Source: JAMZMI01 sp039970095
GTDB lineage: Bacteria > Bacteroidota > Bacteroidia > Cytophagales > Cyclobacteriaceae
Direction of reading: 5' to 3'
Assembly: GCA_039970095.1 (NCBI GenBank)
Contig: JBDVMP010000069.1
Span: 1-64,000 of the forward strand
Length of the DNA stretch: 64,000 nucleotides
Part shown: positions 42,515 through 51,145 of the stretch, piece by piece
Numbering within the stretch: position 1 is the first letter of the stretch
Layout of the letters: each line of letters starts with the position of its first letter
Program-made: the position numbers and the translations under genes
Notes under the pieces: model-generated
The model's input: the letters and a program-made list of their open reading frames with translations, nothing else
The model's database searches: none
What the model was told of the DNA's origin: nothing

Positions 42515-44040
42515 AAATACTCTGGTTCTTAATTCTCACCTTTCCGCTATTTGCATATTCTCAAATCTTATCTGTAGAAGACAGTGAGGTGTATGACGAC
42601 TCAATACTGCCACGTGTTGACATCACAATAGACGATGCGGACCTGGAGTTTATTTTGAATAGTGAAAACACTGATAGTGATGAAGAATTTACTGCCACCT
42701 TTCAGCTCTCTTCCCCTGACTTTAATGCGTTAGAGGAAAACATTGGCTTTAGACTAAGAGGCAACACCTCTCGTACTTCGGCAAAAAAATCCTTCAAAGT
42801 CTCGTTTAACTCGTTCGAGAAAGGACGTGACCTTAAAGGTTTTGAGAAAATCAATCTTAACGGCGAACACAATGACCCTACAATTGCGCGAGCTAAGCTG
42901 TGTTGGGATCTGATGAATAGTTTGCATGTGCCTGCCAGCAGAACCAATCATGTGGAGCTCTATATCAACAACGAATACTACGGTTTATATCTGAACGTCG
43001 AGCATATAGATGAGGAGTTTATTGAGCTGCGCTTTGGCAACAAAGACGGCAACCTTTACAAGTGCCTTTGGCCTGCCGATTTGAAATACAAGGGCGACAA
43101 CCCCGACGCATATAAGGAAGAACATTCGGGACGGAGAACCTACGAACTCAAGACCAATGAATCAGAAGACGACTATACTGGGCTGGCCAATTTCATCAAA
43201 GTACTCAACCAAACCAATTCAAGTGCATTTGAAGAGGAAATAGAAAAAGTCTTTGATGTGAATAGCTATTTGAGAGTTCTGGCAGTGGAAGTTTTAGTTG
43301 CTCACTGGGACAACTATGGCATAAACCAAAATAATTTTTACCTGTACGACAACCCAACAGACGGTAAATTCTACTATATCCCTTATGATCTGGACAACAC
43401 CCTTGGGGTGGACTTTTTTGATGTGGATTGGGCGGATTGGAATATCTACAGCTGGTACAATGACAACAGACCTCTCACTAAGAGGATTTTGGCTGTGGAG
43501 AAGTATAGAGAAGAGTTTACAAGGGTTATGGACAGGCTACTTAGAGAGCAGTTTCTGCCTTCCAAATTGAATCCGCGCATAGACGAACTCAAAGCCCTCA
43601 TCCAAAATGCAGCAGAGCGTGACGAGTATAGAACCTACGATTACGGGTTCAGTATAAATGATTTCAACAATAGTTTTGAAACACGGCTTGACCAATTTCA
43701 TGTGCGGTATGGCCTAAAAGAATACATTGCCCGCAGACATGAAACTGCCCTTTCGCAACTAGATGAGGTGATCCCACTCTCAACTCGCTCAGCAATTCCA
43801 CAATTCAACATTTTTCCTAATCCCGCAAACGAAACCTTTGAAGTTCAGTTTGAAAACCCATCGACAATCAACCACCTGTATATTTACACCATGGATGGGA
43901 AAATGGTTTGGACGGAAACTTACAGCGAAAGTAACATTAGGATTCATCACAATCTACCCCCGGGAACGTATCTCATCAACACGCGAACTGATGGCGTTTC
44001 TGATAATCAATCTACAAAAACCCTTATTATCAGCAGGTAA
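42511..44040 (+). CDS. CotH-kinase-like secreted protein with type IX secretion tail
   Basis: This 509-residue protein has a signal peptide (1-18, ending AYSQ) and a CotH domain (about 30-390). CotH features include FRLRGNTSR near residue 82, KSFKVSFNSFEKGRDLKGFE, LNVEHIDEEFI, VAHWDNYGINQNNFYLYDN and FYYIPYDLDNTLG. Residues 435-509 (NIFPNPANETFEVQFE to TLIISR) are a type A C-terminal sorting domain for the type IX secretion system. CotH proteins in spores act as protein kinases; the surface role here is unknown. A bidirectional terminator follows. Confidence 0.9.
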   Translation: MKILWFLILTFPLFAYSQILSVEDSEVYDDSILPRVDITIDDADLEFILNSENTDSDEEFTATFQLSSPDFNALEENIGFRLRGNTSRTSAKKSFKVSFNSFEKGRDLKGFEKINLNGEHNDPTIARAKLCWDLMNSLHVPASRTNHVELYINNEYYGLYLNVEHIDEEFIELRFGNKDGNLYKCLWPADLKYKGDNPDAYKEEHSGRRTYELKTNESEDDYTGLANFIKVLNQTNSSAFEEEIEKVFDVNSYLRVLAVEVLVAHWDNYGINQNNFYLYDNPTDGKFYYIPYDLDNTLGVDFFDVDWADWNIYSWYNDNRPLTKRILAVEKYREEFTRVMDRLLREQFLPSKLNPRIDELKALIQNAAERDEYRTYDYGFSINDFNNSFETRLDQFHVRYGLKEYIARRHETALSQLDEVIPLSTRSAIPQFNIFPNPANETFEVQFENPSTINHLYIYTMDGKMVWTETYSESNIRIHHNLPPGTYLINTRTDGVSDNQSTKTLIISR

Positions 44041-44104
44041 TAGCATCGCTATCCCGACGGGAAAAACAAACTGAGCGTACCATTCAAATAGCACTGAGAC
44101 ATTT

Positions 44105-44139
44105 AAAAAGGGTCACCTCAAGCGAAGTGACCCTTTTTT
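44105..44139. terminator. Bidirectional rho-independent terminator
   Basis: AAAAAGGGTCAC and GTGACCCTTTTTT pair perfectly around a ten-base loop. T-tracts exist on both strands, so it serves the CotH gene and the convergent siroheme operon. Confidence 0.9.
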
Positions 44140-44206
44140 CATCATTAACCTAACCATCAACCTAACAAACAGACCCACGCTCTGATCAAAAGGATGGAAA
44201 GGCCTC

Positions 44207-44800
44207 TCATTTATTTTTCAATACTGACGTAATCTTATTCAACTCTTTGACTTTCTCTTGAAAATCTCCTTTCAACTGATCTCTAATGGATTTTAGGTTA
44301 GAAAGTAATTCATCCGTCTCATCAGGCAGAATTTCTTCCAAAATTTCCCTGAAACGCTTTGCGAACGTAGGCGACTTCCCATTGGTGCTTATACCTATTT
44401 TCAGGTCACCTTTCTTCACCGTGGAGCCCAAATAAAAGTCGCATAAATCAGGTGTGTCAGCCACATTGACTAGTAGGTGCCTTTTTTCGGCTTGCTTCTT
44501 TATTTTCTTATGCAATGCCGGCTGATCAGTAGCCAAAATCACCAGGTCTGCTTGTTTTAAATCCTTTTTCTTAAAAGCTCTTTCTACAAGCTCAAGATTC
44601 AGATGTCCGTTGGCTAGTGTTTTTATCTCTAACCTGATCTCAGGCGCCACTATCACAACCCTGGCATTGCGATCATTTTTTAAAACAGCCTCCAGCTTTT
44701 CCAGACCTACATTTCCCCCACCAACAATGAGCGTTTGGATTTGATCCAACTTCAAAAAAATTGGAAAAAGCGGGTTACCCTCCTGAGCCTGATCATTCAT
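44207..44800 (-). CDS. Precorrin-2 dehydrogenase / siroheme synthase (Met8/SirC type)
   Basis: The ATG at 44800 (197 residues) starts four bases after the SUMT stop codon; an upstream TTG would force a long overlap. The N-terminal Rossmann motif LIVGGGNVGLEKLEAVLK binds NAD, and VNVADTPDLCDFYLGSTVKKG follows. The family oxidises precorrin-2 to sirohydrochlorin and may insert iron to make siroheme. It is the last gene of the sulfur operon, next to the enzyme that makes its substrate and to the siroheme-dependent reductase. Confidence 0.9.
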   Translation of the reverse strand: MNDQAQEGNPLFPIFLKLDQIQTLIVGGGNVGLEKLEAVLKNDRNARVVIVAPEIRLEIKTLANGHLNLELVERAFKKKDLKQADLVILATDQPALHKKIKKQAEKRHLLVNVADTPDLCDFYLGSTVKKGDLKIGISTNGKSPTFAKRFREILEEILPDETDELLSNLKSIRDQLKGDFQEKVKELNKITSVLKNK

Positions 44801-44804
44801 GTCT

Positions 44805-45548
44805 CTATTCTTGAAATGGCTGAATATCGTGTGCTTTGGCTGCACCTTCACCAAATATCAGCAGCGTAGGCGCTTCAGGTTTTTCACGATTATAAATATC
44901 CACAATCGTATCTACGGTTCCCTTAAAAACCGACCCCTCTGCCAGTGAACCACTCGATATAATCGCAACCGGCAGCTCTCCTCTTCCCGCTTTCTGATAC
45001 TCTTCTGTAATAAGTGCTAGCTTTCTAGACCCCATAAAAAACACTGTAGAAGGTGAATATTTCGCTGCATTGATAACCTCCGTGCTCAGCTCACCGTGCT
45101 CCGTAGTTGCGGTCACGGCAGTGAAGCTCTGGTTAATCCCTCTGGTTGTCAAAGGAATGCCGTAATACCCCGGCAACATAATACTGCTGATACCAATGAC
45201 CACCGAAGACTTGATACCAAACTGCTCTGCATACCCAATTTCCTCCAATCCTCTGGCGAAGACAAATGGATCTCCCCCCTTCAGCCTCACTACATGCTGC
45301 CCTCCGAATTTAAGGGCATGGTCCACTATCAACTCATTGATTTCCTTCTGGGTCACGCTATACTTTCCAGCCCTTTTCCCCACAAAAATCACTTCAGCAC
45401 CTTCGGCATGAGCCAGCATATCTTTATGAACCAGAGCGTCGTAAAGAACCACATCTGCACACCTCAGAGCCTTTACACCTTTGAGGGTAATCAAATCCGG
45501 ATCGCCCGGACCCGCACCTACAAGTGTCAGCCGTGGATCTCCAGCCAT
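44805..45548 (-). CDS. cobA: Uroporphyrinogen-III C-methyltransferase (SUMT)
   Basis: This 247-residue enzyme methylates uroporphyrinogen III twice to give precorrin-2. Family motifs are all present: LVGAGPGDPDLITLKGVKAL at the N-terminus, VRLKGGDPFVFARGLEE near residue 85 and the VFFMGSRKLA and PVAIISSGSL segments later. It starts one base after the stop of the sulfite reductase gene. Here it supplies siroheme and not vitamin B12, judging by its neighbours. Confidence 0.93.
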   Translation of the reverse strand: MAGDPRLTLVGAGPGDPDLITLKGVKALRCADVVLYDALVHKDMLAHAEGAEVIFVGKRAGKYSVTQKEINELIVDHALKFGGQHVVRLKGGDPFVFARGLEEIGYAEQFGIKSSVVIGISSIMLPGYYGIPLTTRGINQSFTAVTATTEHGELSTEVINAAKYSPSTVFFMGSRKLALITEEYQKAGRGELPVAIISSGSLAEGSVFKGTVDTIVDIYNREKPEAPTLLIFGEGAAKAHDIQPFQE

Positions 45549-47669
45549 TTATGCTTTGTAAAAACTACTAACCACCAACTTATCATCGCTATCAGCATTT
45601 CTCAATGCTATGATCTGGTCACAAACCTTTTTGGCTTGTTCATAATATGCCAGAGCAAATTCCTCAGATGGCTCATTTTTATTGATTTGAAGGACAAGCT
45701 CACTAAATGAGGTGTCCAAACTCACCAAACCTTCGTTCTGGATTTTTTCTTCGAAATCTCCTATGATCCCAAGGTGGGTATTGCACTGAATATCCTTACT
45801 TAGAAGAATGGCTTTGGCACCAATAACCAATGCATTGTAAGTGTAATAAATGGCATTAGACCAAAGTCCTGAGTCAAGAGAAAGCTGTGCCCGCCCGTAT
45901 TTTTCCTGTGCATCTCCCAGGATAGTCCCAACAAGATCCATCATCACACCAGCGCACTCTCCTACTCCGATTTCAGGAATAAAATCGGCTTCTTTGCCCC
46001 AATCCTGAAAACCTGTATCCTCAAGTGCACTCAGATCAGCCAGTGGCTTCAATAGGTCATAAAAGTAAATCTTACCTTGTCGTCTGATATAGGCATTGAA
46101 GTACTCTGTGTCCTCGGCTTTTTCTTCAAAATCATTTAGTAACCACCTCACCGCTTCCGGAATTCTCTTAGAAGGGAGCTTAATCACTTTTTCTGCTATG
46201 TTGGCACGTCCGTCAGGATCAATACCTCCACCTAGCACGACTTGCTGCGCAGGGCACACCTTGCCCTGATACTTGATGCTGCTGCCGTGAAACCCAATAT
46301 TTCCAATCATGTGCTGACCACATGAGTTCATACATCCACTAATCTTGATTTTGATCAAAGACTCATCGATAAGGTGAGGATATTCTTCTTTGATCAATTT
46401 TTCCAACTCCAGGCTAAGTGCCGTACTGTTGGTCACACCCAGATTGCAGGTATCTGTGCCCGGGCAGGCTGTCACATCGGCCAGTGTATCAAAACCTGCT
46501 TCAGACAAATTGAGCTTATTAAGGTCTTCATAGACCTTCTTAATGTCCCCAGGCTGAATATTCTTAAACAGCAATCCCTGATTCACTGTGATTCGGATAT
46601 CATCTGCGGCATATTTATCAACGATATCAGCCAAATCATTGGCCGTATCAGGTTTGATATCACCTAGCGGAATTTTAACTTTTACCGCATATAGCCCTTT
46701 TTGCTTCTGCTCGAAAACATTCGTCCCTGCCCATGTAAGGAAATCCGCGTCTTTTTCTCCTTCAAAGACTGCAGAAAGGTCAGCAGCAGAATTAGACTCT
46801 ATTTGATCGTCCAGAGCTTCTATCGGGAATGATTTGTATGGCAAAGCTTTCCTTTCCTCATCCACGAGTTTCATAAATCCATCTAGCCCAAGCCCTCTTT
46901 TTGGCTCAATCAAAAATTTCAATCTCGCCTTATGTCTTCTTTCTCTTTCTCCGTATCTATCAAAAACTCTTAATCCAGCCTCCACAAAAGGAATAAGTTG
47001 ATCAACAGGCAAAAACTCGTAGGCTAACTGCGCCATAAACGCCTGCGCACCAAGCCCTCCTCCCAGCAACACTTTAAAGCCTCTTTGACCGTCTTTGACC
47101 ACCGGTATAAATCCAAAATCATGGATATAGGTAAAGGCAGCATCCTGATCACTAGACGAAAAGGCAATCTTAATTTTTCTACCCATATCCTGACAGATAG
47201 GATTCCTCAGGAAATATTTAAAAGTAGCCTCTACATAAGGCACCACATCGAATGGCTCATCTGGATCAATACCCGCAAATGGTGATGCTGTAATATTTCT
47301 GACAGTATTGCCACACGCTTCGCGAGCTGTCATTCCGGCCGCTTCCAGGGCCTCATAGACCTTTGGGCTATCTTCCAGTTTCACGTAGTGCAGCTGTATA
47401 TTCTGCCGTGTGGTCAGGTGGAGATTACTACTTCCGTATTTCACAGAAAGGTCCGACACCACTCTCAGTTGGTTTGCGGTGATTTTTCCGTATGGCAACT
47501 TCAATCGAAACATGTGAACCCCCAACTGCCTCTGCCCATATACACCGCGGGTCAATCTAAAAGCCTTAAAACGGTCTTCATCCATTTGACCATTTTTGAA
47601 CTTATCAATTTTACCCAACAGCTCTTCTACGTCCGCTTTAGCTTCTTTTGTGATTTCGTTTAAGCTCAT
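45549..47669 (-). CDS. Siroheme nitrite/sulfite reductase with a HEPN-like C-terminal extension
   Basis: This 706-residue enzyme has the two half-domains of the NirA/SIR family. It has the full 4Fe-4S/siroheme cysteine set: Cys402-x5-Cys408 and Cys446-x3-Cys450 (SGCMNSCGQH). Residues 1-555 make the reductase. About 140 more residues form a helical tail that looks like a HEPN domain (LSLDSGLWSNAIYYTYNA, then KAILLSKDIQ). The gene lies between metZ and SUMT, so assimilatory sulfite reduction is the likely job. Nitrite reduction cannot be excluded. The purpose of the tail is unknown. Confidence 0.9.
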   Translation of the reverse strand: MSLNEITKEAKADVEELLGKIDKFKNGQMDEDRFKAFRLTRGVYGQRQLGVHMFRLKLPYGKITANQLRVVSDLSVKYGSSNLHLTTRQNIQLHYVKLEDSPKVYEALEAAGMTAREACGNTVRNITASPFAGIDPDEPFDVVPYVEATFKYFLRNPICQDMGRKIKIAFSSSDQDAAFTYIHDFGFIPVVKDGQRGFKVLLGGGLGAQAFMAQLAYEFLPVDQLIPFVEAGLRVFDRYGERERRHKARLKFLIEPKRGLGLDGFMKLVDEERKALPYKSFPIEALDDQIESNSAADLSAVFEGEKDADFLTWAGTNVFEQKQKGLYAVKVKIPLGDIKPDTANDLADIVDKYAADDIRITVNQGLLFKNIQPGDIKKVYEDLNKLNLSEAGFDTLADVTACPGTDTCNLGVTNSTALSLELEKLIKEEYPHLIDESLIKIKISGCMNSCGQHMIGNIGFHGSSIKYQGKVCPAQQVVLGGGIDPDGRANIAEKVIKLPSKRIPEAVRWLLNDFEEKAEDTEYFNAYIRRQGKIYFYDLLKPLADLSALEDTGFQDWGKEADFIPEIGVGECAGVMMDLVGTILGDAQEKYGRAQLSLDSGLWSNAIYYTYNALVIGAKAILLSKDIQCNTHLGIIGDFEEKIQNEGLVSLDTSFSELVLQINKNEPSEEFALAYYEQAKKVCDQIIALRNADSDDKLVVSSFYKA

Positions 47670-47689
47670 TCTGATAGTGTTATTCGTCC

Positions 47690-48865
47690 TTATTTTAAAT
47701 TCTTACTTGCATCAAGCGCCTGCTCTATATCCGCTATGATGTCTTCTATATTTTCTAATCCTACAGATATCCGCACCAAACCCGGAGCGATACCCACTAC
47801 AGTTCTTTCTTCTTCGGTCAGCTTGCTATGTGTGGTAGAAGCTGGGTGAGTCACTGTAGTTCTGGTGTCTCCCAAATTTGGAGTAAGACTCAACATTTTA
47901 AGGTTATCTAAAAACGCCGCACCTCGCTTTAATCCTCCTTTGACCACAAACGTCACAATACCTCCGCCCTTTTTCATCTGCTTTTTGGCAATTGCATGTT
48001 GTGGGTGTGATTCGAGAAACGGATATTTCACCATTTCTAGTTCCGTATGCGATTCTAAATATTTGGCAAGTGTCAGCGCATTGTCACAATGGCGATCCAT
48101 CCTGACTGCCAGAGTTTCTAAACTCTTGCTCAAAACCCAGGCATTGAAAGGTGACATACTTGGCCCTGTATGACGGGCAAAAAACCTGACTTCTTCTATT
48201 AATTCTTTGGTACCAAGAATGGCTCCACCGAGAGTCCTTCCCTGACCATCAATAAACTTAGTAGCTGAATGAGTGACAATATGCGCCCCAAAATCAGCTG
48301 GGTTTTGCAGGTAAGGGGTGGCGAAACAATTATCAACATTTAAGATCAAATTGTGCTTTTCCGCCAGTTTGCCCAAGTATTCCAGGTCCACCAAATCCAA
48401 ACCCGGATTGGAAGGTGTTTCCACAAAAATCATTTTGGTGTTGGGCTGGATCAACTTCTCACAATCTTCTGGTGACGCGAGATCGAAATAAGAATTCTCA
48501 ATGCCCCACTTGGGGAAAATCTTAGTGAAAAGCTGATGTGTAGAACCGAAAATAGCTCTTGAAGAAATCACATGATCGCCGGATTTGAGTAATGCTGCTA
48601 TGCTTGTAAACATGGCTGACATACCCGTGGCAACAGAAATTCCATCTTCGGTATTTTCCAACTGACACATTTTCTGAATAAACTCGTCAGTGTTTGGGTT
48701 GGAGTAGCGAGAGTAGATGTTGCCAGGAATCTCATCATTAAACATAGCCCTGGCTTCCTCGGCATCATTGAAAGTAAAACTACTGGTCAGATAAAGAGGC
48801 ACTGAATGCTCACGGTGGCTGGCATTGTCAATTTGCGTACGTATGGCTTTAGTCTCGAAATCCAT
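47690..48865 (-). CDS. metZ: O-acyl-homoserine sulfhydrylase / cystathionine gamma-synthase family enzyme
   Basis: The ATG at 48865 gives 391 residues and the normal start of the family; an upstream TTG was rejected. The PLP lysine is Lys203 (HSATKFIDGQGR), with YSRYSNPNTDEF, ATGMSAMFTS and VDNCFATPYLQNP motifs in place. MetZ makes homocysteine from O-succinylhomoserine (or O-acetylhomoserine) and sulfide. It is the first gene of the operon and is followed by sulfite reductase after 20 bases, so sulfide made there can feed it directly. Choice between MetZ and MetY/MetB types is not certain. Confidence 0.88.
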   Translation of the reverse strand: MDFETKAIRTQIDNASHREHSVPLYLTSSFTFNDAEEARAMFNDEIPGNIYSRYSNPNTDEFIQKMCQLENTEDGISVATGMSAMFTSIAALLKSGDHVISSRAIFGSTHQLFTKIFPKWGIENSYFDLASPEDCEKLIQPNTKMIFVETPSNPGLDLVDLEYLGKLAEKHNLILNVDNCFATPYLQNPADFGAHIVTHSATKFIDGQGRTLGGAILGTKELIEEVRFFARHTGPSMSPFNAWVLSKSLETLAVRMDRHCDNALTLAKYLESHTELEMVKYPFLESHPQHAIAKKQMKKGGGIVTFVVKGGLKRGAAFLDNLKMLSLTPNLGDTRTTVTHPASTTHSKLTEEERTVVGIAPGLVRISVGLENIEDIIADIEQALDASKNLK

Positions 48866-49252
48866 AAATGAATACTCGTTTGGGTTACTAATTCGATTAT
48901 TACAACGAATCAATTACAATAGCAACAACAAAAAACCATACATACTGTATGTTTAATTTGCTTGAATGCGCATGCGCCGGAAATAAATTGCTTTTTCATA
49001 TAATTAATTCATATTCTCCAAGCAACTCGCTCGGATCAGGATTTAGCACCGCAATTCCAATTAGATCATTGGAACAGGTTGCTAGCGCTTCGACGAGCCT
49101 GTCTCTCCACGCTTCTTTATAAATCAATCAATCATTATTGAATGAGATGGCAAAGGTGAGCCATAAGTCACACACTTCAAAACATTCGCGAAGGAGAATG
49201 CCAGATTTACCAGAAAAAATTTTGAAAAAGAATAAAAAAAGCCCTTAAACTT
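48866..49252. other. 387-base gap between metZ and the PurF-like gene
   Basis: The gap holds a 13-base dyad at 48940-48952, a palindrome GCGCATGCGC at 48968-48977, and a short Lys-rich frame at 49147-49248. No SAM riboswitch was recognised upstream of metZ. No other gene is seen. Confidence 0.6.
48940..48952. promoter_or_regulatory. Perfect 13-base dyad upstream of metZ
   Basis: ACATACTGTATGT has perfect six-base arms around one base and lies 75 bases upstream of the metZ start codon. It may be an operator for a regulator of the sulfur operon. It is not a MetR-type site. Confidence 0.4.
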
Positions 49253-51142
49253 CTAATAAGCCCTAACCTCAATGCCTTTCATGAAATTAACAAAGGCCTT
49301 GTTTACCACCTTATTACCTCCTGCTGTTGGGTAGTCGCCGGTAAAATACCAGTCACCCAAATGATTCGGGCAGGCTTTATGCAAGTTTTCTACTGTCTGA
49401 TAAACTACCTCTAGTTCAGCCTTCATGTTCTTAGGACGTATGATATCCTTGATTTTATAGGATACCTGATCATATGTAAACGGAGCGTAGAGCTCTTTCA
49501 CATAGTTGGGTGGTGTAGCATCATCTTCAGAAGCAATGCATTTGTCATAGACCTGATCCAGCAAATGACTCTTGCCATTTTCTTCAAGCAAAGCCAACAC
49601 AGCTCGGAAGGCAACAAATTCTTTCATTTTACTCATGTCTATCCCGTAGCAGTCAGGGAATCGAATCTGGGGAGCGGAAGAAACAATGACAATTTTTTTA
49701 GGTCCTAATTTATCCAGTAGCGTCAAGATGCTCTTTTCCAAAGTAGTGCCTCGTACGATCGAGTCATCTATGATCACGAGTGTATCCATATCTCGCTTGA
49801 CTACCTCATAGGTGGTATCATACACGTGGGCTACAAGATCATCTCTACTGGCATCATCAGTGATGAAAGTTCTCAGCTTGGCATCTTTCAATACCAGCTT
49901 TTCAACCCGTGGGGTGAAAGACAAAACATCCTCCACTGAATCAGCGGTAGGCTTTTCATCCAAAATGATATCTTTTCGCTGATTGACCAAATAATGATCT
50001 AAGCCCCTCAGCAAGCCTAGAAATGAAGTCTCGGCTGTATTAGGAATATAACTAAAGATTGTATTCTTAAGATCCGAATTGATTGCCCTCATAACCTGAG
50101 GGATCAATAGCTGCCCCAGCATCCTTCGCTCATTGTAAATATCAGGGTCAGTGCCTCTGGAAAAATAAATTCGTTCGAAGGAGCATGATTTTTTTTCCTG
50201 CGGTTTAATGAATTGCTCTTGCTTGAAATTACCTTGTTTATCAATAATCAAGGCATGACCAGGCTTAACCTCATGGATTTCGGAATAATCGCAATCGGTA
50301 GTCGTTTTGATAGCAGGCTTTTCGGAAGCCACAATCACTACTTCATCGTCAGAATAATAATAGGCAGGTCGAATGCCGTTGGGGTCACGTGCCACGAAAG
50401 CTGCGCCAAAACCAACCATGCCCGTCATGGTATATCCTCCATCAAAATCTCGGCATGACCTCTCAAGAACACGTTTCAAATCGAGCTCTCGTTCGATCAA
50501 ATCGGTCATGTCTTTGTTGGAGGTGACTGTATCCCTGTATTTATTGAAAATTATTTGATTTTCTTCGTCTAAGAAGTGGCCGATCTTCTCCATCACAGTA
50601 ACAGTATCCACCATTTCCTTAGGGTGCTGCCCTAGCGACACGAGCTTATCAAAGAGCTCATCCACGTTGGTCATGTTGAAGTTACCTGCTACTACCAGGT
50701 TTCGACTTCTCCAGTTATTTTGCCTCAAAAAAGGATGGCAGCTTTCAATGCTGTTCTTGCCATGGGTACCATAACGCAAATGCCCCATCCAAACCTCTCC
50801 GGTAAATGCCGCATTTTCCTTCATCCACTGGGCATCCAAGTAACTCTTCTTGCCAAGTTTCTGTGCCTTGTCGTATTTCCTTCGAATTTTGGCAAATATT
50901 TCTTCTATCGGCTGAGAGTTGGTAGTACGGTAACGGCTGATGTACCTCTGGCCTGGCTCCATATCCAATTTGATATTGGCCACACCAACTCCATCTTGTC
51001 CTCTATTATGCTGTTTCTGCATCAAAATGTACATCTTTTGAGCAGCATAAGCTGGTGTTCCGTACTTGTCTATATAGTACTGAGGGGGTTTCCTGAGGCG
51101 TAGCATGGCTACACCACATTCATGTTTTATAGGATCACTCAT
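49253..51142 (-). CDS. Large amidophosphoribosyltransferase-type protein (PurF-like)
   Basis: This 629-residue protein is longer than normal PurF (about 470-510). Its N-terminal glutamine amidotransferase begins KHECGVAML with the nucleophile Cys9, and shows MQKQHNRGQDGVG. The C-terminal phosphoribosyltransferase has the PRPP motif VIIDDSIVRGTTLEKS. Such long forms occur in Bacteroidota. It follows nuoN by three bases and so is the end of the nuo transcript. It may make phosphoribosylamine; it may also be a paralogue with another role. Whether another PurF exists in the genome is unknown. Confidence 0.85.
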   Translation of the reverse strand: MSDPIKHECGVAMLRLRKPPQYYIDKYGTPAYAAQKMYILMQKQHNRGQDGVGVANIKLDMEPGQRYISRYRTTNSQPIEEIFAKIRRKYDKAQKLGKKSYLDAQWMKENAAFTGEVWMGHLRYGTHGKNSIESCHPFLRQNNWRSRNLVVAGNFNMTNVDELFDKLVSLGQHPKEMVDTVTVMEKIGHFLDEENQIIFNKYRDTVTSNKDMTDLIERELDLKRVLERSCRDFDGGYTMTGMVGFGAAFVARDPNGIRPAYYYSDDEVVIVASEKPAIKTTTDCDYSEIHEVKPGHALIIDKQGNFKQEQFIKPQEKKSCSFERIYFSRGTDPDIYNERRMLGQLLIPQVMRAINSDLKNTIFSYIPNTAETSFLGLLRGLDHYLVNQRKDIILDEKPTADSVEDVLSFTPRVEKLVLKDAKLRTFITDDASRDDLVAHVYDTTYEVVKRDMDTLVIIDDSIVRGTTLEKSILTLLDKLGPKKIVIVSSAPQIRFPDCYGIDMSKMKEFVAFRAVLALLEENGKSHLLDQVYDKCIASEDDATPPNYVKELYAPFTYDQVSYKIKDIIRPKNMKAELEVVYQTVENLHKACPNHLGDWYFTGDYPTAGGNKVVNKAFVNFMKGIEVRAY

Positions 51143-51145
51143 ATA

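Noticed and set aside
45096..45710. A 204-codon open frame opposite the SUMT gene
   Set aside because: It spans two well-identified genes in antisense and has no recognisable domain.
48866..48960. SAM riboswitch before metZ
   Set aside because: I looked for the conserved stem and core of SAM-I and SAM-II types and could not find them.
48968..48977. Palindrome GCGCATGCGC upstream of metZ
   Set aside because: It is a short alternating sequence, likely by chance, and no second copy was seen in the window.
49081..49110. Possible further copy of the family 1 repeat (CTTCGACGAGCCTG)
   Set aside because: Only about seven to nine bases match and no second arm was found.
49147..49248. A 33-codon Lys/His/Arg-rich open frame on the plus strand between metZ and the PurF-like gene
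   Set aside because: It has no ribosome-binding site or promoter and low-complexity content; its tail overlaps an A-rich run beside the PurF stop codon. Composition alone can explain it.
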